Origin: Bacteroidales bacterium | GTDB lineage: Bacteria; Bacteroidota; Bacteroidia; Bacteroidales; UBA932 | NCBI GenBank assembly: GCA_017430365.1 | Contig: JAFRNC010000002.1 | Location: forward strand, 248,001-312,000 | DNA: 64,000 nucleotides | Direction: 5' to 3' | Shown here: in pieces, positions 8,406-15,015 of the stretch | Position numbering within the stretch: position 1 is the stretch's first letter | How the letters are laid out: each line of letters opens with the position of its first letter | Translations under genes and position numbers: made by a program | Notes under the pieces: generated by a model | What the model saw: the letters and a program-made list of their open reading frames with translations, nothing else | What the model was told of the DNA's origin: nothing | The model's database searches: none

Positions 8406-8670
8406 GCCTCGCGGAGTGGTCCCCAGCCGGAACACTTCTGTGGCCACCATCGCTTGCTTTCACGATGCAAAGATATACATTTTTATAATACCTTGTTCTG
8501 CAAGGTACTTATTTTTTATTAATATTTTACTTTTGATAATAGCTTGCCGCACTTGCAGCCCACCGGCGGCAGTCTGGCCCGCTTTTCTCACTTCGTACAA
8601 TGAGGCTACTTATTGCCTCCGACGTTGATGGCTATCGGTCGGCATCTTACGTCAACGAAGACCGCCACTA

Positions 8671-8750
8671 CCGACGTGTCAGCACCTGGCTGCCAACACC
8701 GACGTCAACACCTGGCTGCCAGCACCGACGTCAACACCGGGCTGCCACTC
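8671..8750. repeat. Short tandem repeat (about 3 units of 26-28 bp)
   Basis: Units begin CCGACG at 8671, 8699 and 8725 and share the core GTCAACACCTGGCTGCCA with a few changes. The tract lies in the 680-bp gene-free interval between the receptor gene and the three-repeat protein. The rest of that interval (8406-8837) contains no convincing gene. It does contain a minus-strand TATCTTTG (8475-8468) and a small TACCTTG/CAAGGTA hairpin near 8493-8511. Confidence 0.75.
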
Positions 8751-8837
8751 TCCGCCTCTGGCAACTGCCTGTTGCACTCATATCTGTTGGCTTTCTGCCG
8801 CGCCTCGTATCCGGTGACCGCCAACCGTCCCCTCCCC

Positions 8838-8960
8838 TTTTTCCGCTGCAACGGACGCACCACATAATCAGCGTATTACGCAAGTTGATCCCCCTCAAAA
8901 TGAGGGGGATCAACTCTCATAAACAGCTGTAATTCAATTGTGTCCGTTGCAGCGAAAAAA
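8838..8960. repeat. 122-bp palindromic element, copy A
   Basis: Termini are inverted repeats built on CGCTGCAACGGACGCA and TGTGTCCGTTGCAGCG, with T-rich and A-rich outer edges. The centre (8882-8914) is a strong hairpin, GTTGATCCCCCTCA pairing with TGAGGGGGATCAAC. Copy B (10071-10192) is nearly identical and in the same orientation; copies C and D are diverged but keep the same architecture. It sits upstream of the three-repeat protein gene. Confidence 0.9.
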
Positions 8961-9032
8961 ATGGGGAAGGGTCCGGTGATATTCTGAATATTTATTATCT
9001 TTATGACGTTAATTACTAAAGGACAGATTTTT

Positions 9033-10004
9033 ATGAAACTCCGCGACATCAAATTATTGCTTCTCGCAGCGCTGATAGTCCTGCCTGCAGCCGTCCGTGC
9101 AGCCGCCGGTCCCGAGCCGCTCGGGACCTTCTCCACCGACTTCAATGATATGGTCCTGCGCGTGGATGGAAACAAGGTTACGGGCACTTACAATTACAGG
9201 GACGGCCGCATCGAAGGAACTCTCAACGGGCATACCCTCACCGGCCGATGGACGCAGGATAACGGCAAAGGACGCCTGGTCTTTGTCTTCAACGACGACT
9301 TCACCGCTTTCTCCGGCAAATGGAGTTACAATGACGCCGAACCCTCCGGCAAGTGGGACGGCAAACTGAAATCAGGGACACGTAACGGGCTGCCATCAAG
9401 CCTCGGAGGTTCACGTCCGGGATCGGCACCGTTTTCCATCACTTTCACTTCCGATTTCAACGATATGACCCTGCACTTCGACGGGAACAAAGTGACGGGC
9501 ACGTACAACTACAGGGACGGACGCATCGAGGGAACACTCAACGGCCACACCCTCACCGGCCGATGGACGCAGGATAACGGCAAAGGACGCCTGCTTTTCG
9601 TCTTCAACGACGACTTCAGCGCTTTCTCCGGCAAATGGAGTTACAATGATGCAGAACCATCCGGCAAGTGGGACGGCAAGATGAAATCCGGGACACGGAC
9701 GGTTCAGCAGTCCGAAACCAAACGCACCACTCCCAAAGCGACATTGTCGTCCCGCGTTTTCACATCAGACTTCAACGACATGGTTTTCCATCTGGACGGA
9801 AACAAGGTTACGGGCACATACAACTACAGGAACGGACGTATTGAAGGAACTCTCAACGGGCATACCCTCACAGGTCGATGGACGCAGGATAACGGCAAAG
9901 GACGCCTGGTCTTCGTCTTCAACGACGACTTCACCGCTTTCTCCGGCAAATGGAGTTACAATGATGCAGAACCATCCGGCAAGTGGGACGGCAAACTGAA
10001 GTAA
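9033..10004 (+). CDS. Secreted protein with three near-identical ~80-residue beta repeats
   Basis: I choose ATG 9033, which starts a good signal peptide (MKLRDIKLLLLAALIVLPAA), rather than the in-frame ATG at 9003, which would add ten residues before it. After cleavage the 323-residue protein is three repeats at about residues 34-113, 140-218 and 243-323. Each contains DFNDM, GNKVTGTYNYR, GRIEGTLNGHTLTGRWTQDN, FNDDF and WSYNDAEPSGKWDGK. Glycine and aromatic spacing suggests antiparallel MORN-like beta strands, but I do not recognise a named family. Repeats are almost identical in DNA, so expansion is recent or homogenised. The gene lies between two direct copies of the 122-bp palindromic element. 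Confidence 0.85.
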   Translation: MKLRDIKLLLLAALIVLPAAVRAAAGPEPLGTFSTDFNDMVLRVDGNKVTGTYNYRDGRIEGTLNGHTLTGRWTQDNGKGRLVFVFNDDFTAFSGKWSYNDAEPSGKWDGKLKSGTRNGLPSSLGGSRPGSAPFSITFTSDFNDMTLHFDGNKVTGTYNYRDGRIEGTLNGHTLTGRWTQDNGKGRLLFVFNDDFSAFSGKWSYNDAEPSGKWDGKMKSGTRTVQQSETKRTTPKATLSSRVFTSDFNDMVFHLDGNKVTGTYNYRNGRIEGTLNGHTLTGRWTQDNGKGRLVFVFNDDFTAFSGKWSYNDAEPSGKWDGKLK

Positions 10005-10070
10005 CTACTCTGATCGTCGCCCCATGGCGGAAATGTTTTTTCAGGCTGACGGCCGCATACTGTTCCCACA

Positions 10071-10192
10071 TTTTCCGCTGCAACGGACGCACTACATAAT
10101 CAGCGTATTACGCAAGTTGATCCTCCTCAAAATGAGGGGGATCAACTCTCATAAACAGCTGTAATTCAATTGCGTCCGTTGCAGCGGAAAAA
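10071..10192. repeat. 122-bp palindromic element, copy B
   Basis: Nearly identical to copy A and in direct orientation, 66 bp after the stop of the three-repeat protein. Terminal inverted repeats are CCGCTGCAACGGACGCA and TGCGTCCGTTGCAGCGG. The central hairpin is GATCCTCCTCA/TGAGGGGGATC, so one stem base has changed relative to copy A. Confidence 0.9.
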
Positions 10193-10375
10193 GGGCGTCG
10201 ATGGCGCAGGCACAAGCCAGAGGCCCCTGACGAGAATGAAAACGCTGTGAAGACACAGGTATCCCCATATGACGCCTCAGGTGAGGATAGAGGTGGCGAT
10301 AAACGGCGGCCATCCTCAGCCGAGGCCGGAAAAGAGGATGGGCGCGCCGAAAAAGCACCGGCGGAGTCAGTTGGC

Positions 10376-10485
10376 GGGCAAGGTCCGATCAAATAGCCGG
10401 CACCTTGCCCATCGAAACATCAATACACTGCGGCCTGACGCTCTTGCGATGGGCAAGGTGTCAAGCATGAAATCGGACCTTGCCC
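10376..10485. repeat. 110-bp nested double palindrome
   Basis: The outer arms GGGCAAGGTCCGAT (10376-10389) and ATCGGACCTTGCCC (10472-10485) are perfect inverted repeats. The inner arms CACCTTGCCCATCG (10401-10414) and CGATGGGCAAGGTG (10447-10460) are a second perfect pair. The core GGGCAAGGT recurs in all four arms, so alternative cruciforms are possible. No flanking gene explains it. Confidence 0.85.
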
Positions 10486-10700
10486 AAATTGTACCTCCGG
10501 CAAGTTCAGGTTCCACGGAACCACAATCAGAAAGAGTGGATCATCGGCTGAATCGAATGGGAATTATCGTCAGTGGACTTTCGATTTGTTATTGCCTGCC
10601 CGCTTCGGGTGATTGCCGGTCTCTGCCAACTCACTTTTGTCAATCCCGAAAACACTGGAAACATCAGTATAAGGCCCAGGCCATTGAATGGGCAGTCAGC

Positions 10701-10734
10701 GTTCCAGCCAAGCCCGTTTTGGCTTGGCTGGAAC
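10701..10734. repeat. Perfect 14-bp-stem hairpin
   Basis: GTTCCAGCCAAGCC pairs perfectly with GGCTTGGCTGGAAC around a 6-nt loop. There is no T-tract. A second GTTCCAGCC occurs near 10777, suggesting a REP-like family rather than a terminator. Confidence 0.8.
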
Positions 10735-10998
10735 ACTATGCCTTTTCTCGTGACAGTTGGGAACAGTTGTGTGTTCCAGCCGGTTTTCAGGTTCGTCGGC
10801 CGGGCGAAAAAGGGCCTCGATCGGGAGGATGGTTTTCCGAGGTAATGCAACGAAGGCAGGCTATACCGCCAGCTGCAGAAGAAGCCGCCGAACACCTGCT
10901 GCCTTTCCCCGTTTTTCCATGAAAGCCTTTATCGTCATGGTCGATAATCGTTTATAGTTATCCGCTCAGCCCACCAACTTTTTCCGCATATCCAAAAT

Positions 10999-11020
10999 AA
11001 CGCCTTGCGGAAAAGGCGTT
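10999..11020. repeat. Small inverted repeat AACGCCTT/AAAGGCGTT
   Basis: An 8-bp stem with a short loop inside the gene-free interval. It is not followed by a T-tract and has no adjacent gene. Confidence 0.5.
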
Positions 11021-11053
11021 AACCAGTGCAAGTTCCGAGGTATCATTCAGTTC

Positions 11054-11178
11054 TTGGGGTAGGTCCCGGCATCTTTTGGGGTAGGTCTAACAATTTGGTT
11101 GGGACCTACCCCGGGTATCAGCTTCTCAGCGCTTCTGTCGGTGTAGGTCTGCCACAAGTCGTTTGACCTACCCCAAAA
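11054..11178. repeat. Cluster of five GGGGTAGGTC motifs in both orientations
   Basis: Forward copies lie at 11054-11066 and 11074-11087, and a partial one at 11141-11149. Inverted copies (GGGACCTACCCC, TGACCTACCCCAAAA) lie at 11101-11112 and 11164-11178. They can form competing hairpins. The cluster is just downstream of tRNA-Phe on its transcribed strand. Confidence 0.8.
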
Positions 11179-11260
11179 TAGCCGGAGTTTAGGATCAACA
11201 TTCCGCTCGCTGCGAGGGGTTCGGGCAGAGCCCCCGGTAGACACGGGTGCCACGGCACCC

Positions 11261-11298
11261 AAAAAGGAAGGGTCTCGAAATCGAGACCCTTCCTTTTT
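11261..11298 (-). terminator. Rho-independent terminator of tRNA-Phe
   Basis: A perfect long stem (GGAAGGGTCTCGA pairing with TCGAGACCCTTCC) is flanked by A5 and T5. It begins two bases beyond the tRNA 3' end. It can act in both directions. Confidence 0.85.
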
Positions 11299-11299
11299 G

Positions 11300-11372
<73 letters not shown>

Positions 11373-11531
11373 TTATTTACTGGGGCTCTGCCCCAAACCC
11401 TACCGCTCCGGCCTTGCTGTTCCACAGGGCCATCCCTGCCCGGCCTCCTCTAGCGGCTGATGCCGCTTGATCCAACTCTTTGTCGCCACAAGTGGCTATA
11501 GCCGGTTGGTTGCGATGGGAGTGCAAAGGTA
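11373..11531 (-). promoter_or_regulatory. Promoter and long repeated leader of tRNA-Phe
   Basis: On the minus strand the -7 box TACCTTTG (11531-11524) is followed by CACTCCC and then about 145 nt before the tRNA. The leader contains hairpins such as AGCGGC-TGAT-GCCGCT (11452-11467) and GGGGCTCTGCCCC. The same leader with the same spacing precedes the tRNA-Met/Gln locus at 34365-34521. It is most similar in the tRNA-proximal ~90 bp and at the promoter. Confidence 0.75.
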
Positions 11532-11599
11532 GTTATTTTTTTCTTTCCGCAAAAAATATTGTTATTTTCGCATAAGATTATTGCGATATCCTGACATTC

Positions 11600-13612
11600 A
11601 TGGCTGTGGAGAATAGATATGTCGAGGTGCTGCTTCCTCTCAGACTGCATGATACGCTGACTTACCGTCTTCCCGAAGGCTTGACGGCCGGGGCCGGTAC
11701 GTGGGTGCAGGTCAAACTGCGCGGCCACAATATGCTAGGGGTAGTAGAAAGCGTCTCCGACAGCGCCCCGAAGGGGATCAGCCTTTCGCAGATCGGAGAA
11801 GTATCGGCCATAATAGACTGCCCCGCCGCCGGAGAGGCTGAACTCTCCTTCTGGCACGCCCTGGCCGACTATTATCTCTGTACTCCCGGCGAAGTATTCA
11901 AGGCGGCGGTCAATACCGGAATGCAGCGGCTGATGCTCCAGCCGCCCAGGCCAGTCAGGAGCCGCACCCGCGCCACGAAGAATCAATCCAATCCCAACAG
12001 TCTCTCTGAAAGCCAGACGGCCGCCCTCGGGCAGATCCGCGAAGGTTTCTCGGCGCATAAGCCGGTGCTGCTCCACGGCGTGACCGGCAGCGGAAAGACG
12101 GAAATCTATCTCCACCTGGCCGCGGAAAAACTGCAGCAGGGCTGCGACGTACTCTATCTGGTACCGGAAATCGCAATCTCAAAGCAGCTCCAGGAGCGCA
12201 TAGCAAAGGCCTTCGGCGGCAGCCTGATGGTCTTTCATTCGGGCACTACCCTGCCCCAGCGATATCGTGTCTCCGATACCTTGAGACACGACCCCACACC
12301 ACGCATAATTCTCGGCACCCGCTCCGCCGTCTTCCTCCCTTTCCGCAAACTCGGACTCGTAGTAATAGACGAAGAACACGACAGGTCATACAAGCAGGAA
12401 GACACCGCCCCCCGATACAACGGCCGCGACGCCGCACTGATGCTCGCTGCCGGATGCGGGGCAGACGTACTGCTGGGCAGCGCCACGCCCTCATGCGAAG
12501 CCCTGTACAACGTCTCGACGCGCAAGTTCCGTCTTGCAGAACTCCCGGAGAGATATCACGGAGGAGAAGACCCTCTCATCGAGATAATCGATACCGGCGA
12601 AGCCCGCCGGCTCGGCAACATGCAGGGCTCATTCTCGCGGAAACTGCTCAAAGATATGGCATCCACGCTGGACGCCGGCAAACAGGTCCTGGTATTCCGG
12701 TCGAGGCGCGCATATGCTCCCGTCGTCCAATGCGAAGCATGCGGGGAACCGGCGCGGTGCCCGCACTGCAACGTACCGCTGAGCTATCACAAATTCAACA
12801 ATACCCTCTCCTGCCACTATTGCGGCTACCAGCGCCCCTTCACCATGCGCTGCCCGTCCTGCGGCGAGGCAGCCCTCGCGGAGCGCGGCGCCGGAACGGA
12901 AAAGATCGAGGAAGAACTCCGGGAGACATTCCCCGACCGCAGGATAGAGCGTTTCGATGCGGACACGACTGTGAGCAAAAGGGCCGAGGAGAAGATGATA
13001 CGCGATTTCGCCGCCGGAAAGACTGACATTCTGGTCGGAACGCAGATGATAACGAAGGGCTTCGATTTCGAGCGCCTGGCGATGGCGGTGATAGTGAGCG
13101 CCGATTCCCTGTTTGCAGTCCAGGATTTCAGGAGCGACGAACGGGCTTTCCAGCTGCTGACCCAGCTGATGGGCCGCTCGGGCAGACGCGGGGAAAGGGG
13201 GAAGATCGTCATTCAGACATATCAGCCTGAACATCCCGTTCTGCAGAGGCTTCTGCATCCCGACCGGCAGAAGGGCATCGACGGGCTGCTTGCAGAAAGG
13301 AAGCTGTTCAATTATCCGCCTTACGTCAGGATGATATCGGTCACGGTGAAAGACCGCTATGAGGGCCGCGTCTGGAATGTCTGCCGGCTGATAAGTGAGG
13401 CGGCCTCTCAAGCCGGAATCACCGACATAGCCGGTCCTGTGACCCCGGCCGTGGACATCGTGGCGGACAATCACATAGCACAGTTCTGGATCAAACTCCC
13501 GCGCAACCGCAACCTCGCCTCCACTAAAAGGGAATTCTTCAAAAGACTGGAAAAGATAGAGGAGGATTTCAAGGGACGCACCTCCATCGTGACCGACGTC
13601 GATCCCTGCTGA
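11600..13612 (+). CDS. priA: Primosomal replication-restart helicase PriA
   Basis: The 670-residue protein contains an N-terminal 3'-DNA-binding domain (VLLPLRLHDTLTYRLPEGL), Walker A GVTGSGKTEIY with K166, Walker B VIDEEHDRSYKQED, and a zinc-binding region with paired cysteines (CEACGEPARCPHC, CHYCGY, CPSCGE). The C-terminal helicase lobe has VGTQMITKGFDFE and LMGRSGRRGERGK. PriA rebuilds forks at stalled or recombination-derived structures. It is shorter than usual: E. coli PriA is 732 residues with the Walker A lysine near 230. Here only about 20 residues link the DNA-binding domain to the helicase, so the winged-helix domain seems absent. Confidence 0.95.
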   Translation: MAVENRYVEVLLPLRLHDTLTYRLPEGLTAGAGTWVQVKLRGHNMLGVVESVSDSAPKGISLSQIGEVSAIIDCPAAGEAELSFWHALADYYLCTPGEVFKAAVNTGMQRLMLQPPRPVRSRTRATKNQSNPNSLSESQTAALGQIREGFSAHKPVLLHGVTGSGKTEIYLHLAAEKLQQGCDVLYLVPEIAISKQLQERIAKAFGGSLMVFHSGTTLPQRYRVSDTLRHDPTPRIILGTRSAVFLPFRKLGLVVIDEEHDRSYKQEDTAPRYNGRDAALMLAAGCGADVLLGSATPSCEALYNVSTRKFRLAELPERYHGGEDPLIEIIDTGEARRLGNMQGSFSRKLLKDMASTLDAGKQVLVFRSRRAYAPVVQCEACGEPARCPHCNVPLSYHKFNNTLSCHYCGYQRPFTMRCPSCGEAALAERGAGTEKIEEELRETFPDRRIERFDADTTVSKRAEEKMIRDFAAGKTDILVGTQMITKGFDFERLAMAVIVSADSLFAVQDFRSDERAFQLLTQLMGRSGRRGERGKIVIQTYQPEHPVLQRLLHPDRQKGIDGLLAERKLFNYPPYVRMISVTVKDRYEGRVWNVCRLISEAASQAGITDIAGPVTPAVDIVADNHIAQFWIKLPRNRNLASTKREFFKRLEKIEEDFKGRTSIVTDVDPC

Positions 13613-13624
13613 GTCTGACGGCGG

Positions 13625-14953
13625 CTAGAACTCCGGAATGGAGAACAGGGCAGTGGGAAGCAGCAGTATGAAACCGAGTGCAAGAAGCACCAGCACCCAT
13701 TTCCAGGCTTTCTTCACCCATTCGGCATAGGGTATCCTCGCCATGGCAAGGGCCGCGATGAGCACTCCGGAAGTGGGGGTTATCATGTTCGTGAAGCCGT
13801 CGCCGAACTGGAACGCCAGGACCATGGCCTGACGCGACACACCCACAAGGTCGGCGAACGGGGCCATGATGGGGATAGTGATCGCGGCCTTGGCGGTGGC
13901 GCTGGGGATGATGAAATTGATGACGGCCTGGATGCCGTACATGGCCGAAAGAGAAGCGAGCGGACCTGTCCCTTCAAGCGAATCCTGCATGGAATGGAGG
14001 ATACTGTCAACTATATGGCCGTCCTGCAGTATTACAATAATACCGGATGCGAAGCCTACGACCAGTGCGGCGGACAGGATGTCCTTCGCTCCCGCTATAA
14101 GCTCCTCCGCTATCCGGTTGGCCGGGAAACCCGCGATGATACCGCACACGATGCCCATCATCAGGAAAAGTCCGGTAATCTCAGGCATGTACCACTCCAA
14201 GCATGTCACCCCGACAATCAGCATTATCACCGTGGCCAGCAGCACTATGAGTATCCACGCCTGACGGCGTGTCAGCGGCGTTTCCTGCGGCACGGCCGAT
14301 GCTGCGGACTCCGGTTTCCGCTTGCTGCGGCGGGCATAGATCACGACGAAAACGCACATCAGGACGGTCAGCAGCGCCCAGCACAATATGCGGTACTCCA
14401 TCCCCGAGAACAGCGGGATGTCAGCCATACCCTGGGCTATACCCACCGTGAAAGGATTGAGGAACGCACTGGAAAAACCCACGTTCGCGGCCACATAGAC
14501 CACCAGCATCCCCATCACCGCATCATATCCCATCGATACCACCAGCGGTACTACGATGCCCACGAAAGGTATGGTCTCCTCGCTCATTCCGAAAACTGCG
14601 CCTGCCAGCGAAAAGAGCACCGTAACTGAAACAAGCACAAGATAATCCCTCTTCCCCACTTTCCCTATGAAACGGCTTATCCCCGCCGAAACCGCCCCTG
14701 TGGCGTTGAGCAGCCAGAAGGCGCCTCCCACCACAAGTATGAATACGATGATTCCGGCCTGCTTGACGAAACCGTGATAGACAGCGGAGAAAACCTGCCA
14801 TGTCTGCGGAACAGAATCCACGCTTTCATAGGAAAGGGTCCCGTCGTCCGCCGCGACGTACCGCCCTCCCGGCACGAACCAGGTGGCGACCGCGCAAATA
14901 ACTATTATTATGGCGATTATGACATAGGTGTTCGGAATCTTCACTTTTCTCAT
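13625..14953 (-). CDS. YfcC-family (DcuC/ArsB-like) carboxylate or amino-acid transporter
   Basis: ATG 14953 (MRKVKIPNTYVIIAIIIVIC) is preferred; an upstream TTG at 14977 would add eight polar residues. The ~442-residue protein has about twelve hydrophobic segments. It carries the family features VPGGRY in the first loop, FGMSEETIPFVGIVVPLVVS and NFIIPSATAKAAITIPIMAP. The YfcC family groups with anaerobic C4-dicarboxylate carriers and with arginine/ornithine or basic-amino-acid antiporters. The last helix contains TPTSGVLIAALA. It is a lone gene convergent with priA, 12 bp apart. Substrate is not decidable. Confidence 0.85.
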   Translation of the reverse strand: MRKVKIPNTYVIIAIIIVICAVATWFVPGGRYVAADDGTLSYESVDSVPQTWQVFSAVYHGFVKQAGIIVFILVVGGAFWLLNATGAVSAGISRFIGKVGKRDYLVLVSVTVLFSLAGAVFGMSEETIPFVGIVVPLVVSMGYDAVMGMLVVYVAANVGFSSAFLNPFTVGIAQGMADIPLFSGMEYRILCWALLTVLMCVFVVIYARRSKRKPESAASAVPQETPLTRRQAWILIVLLATVIMLIVGVTCLEWYMPEITGLFLMMGIVCGIIAGFPANRIAEELIAGAKDILSAALVVGFASGIIVILQDGHIVDSILHSMQDSLEGTGPLASLSAMYGIQAVINFIIPSATAKAAITIPIMAPFADLVGVSRQAMVLAFQFGDGFTNMITPTSGVLIAALAMARIPYAEWVKKAWKWVLVLLALGFILLLPTALFSIPEF

Positions 14954-14988
14954 TGCCCTGTTATCTTCCCGATTCAAAATTAATTAAT

Positions 14989-14996
14989 TATCTTTG
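14989..14996 (+). promoter_or_regulatory. -7 box (TATCTTTG) of the M28 peptidase gene
   Basis: Exact TAnnTTTG match 19 bp before ATG 15016. Transcription would start near 15003, which excludes the upstream in-frame start at 14953. Confidence 0.65.
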
Positions 14997-15015
14997 TTCT
15001 TTCAATAACGACGAT

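Larger units (their letters stand above)
10193..11260. other. Gene-free, palindrome-rich interval
   Basis: No open reading frame here has a recognisable protein or a sensible start. The longest (10269-10922, plus) runs straight through several palindromes. The interval holds at least four unrelated inverted-repeat structures, listed separately. It also holds a copy, inverted relative to the tRNA leader, of a GGGGTTCGGGCAGAGCCCC-like motif at about 11217-11236, and a GGGTGCC/GGCACCC hairpin at about 11245-11260. Confidence 0.7.

Noticed and set aside
8671..8750. CRISPR array
   Set aside because: Units are directly adjacent with no spacers, there are only about three, and no cas gene is in the window.
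8838..10192. Integron-type attC sites flanking a gene cassette
   Set aside because: No integrase gene is present, and the termini lack the RYYYAAC/GTTRRRY core sites. The palindrome architecture only superficially resembles attC.
10269..10922. A 217-codon open frame on the plus strand in the palindrome-rich interval
   Set aside because: It reads through the nested palindrome and the 14-bp hairpin, has no recognisable domain, no promoter or ribosome-binding site, and a composition unlike neighbouring proteins.
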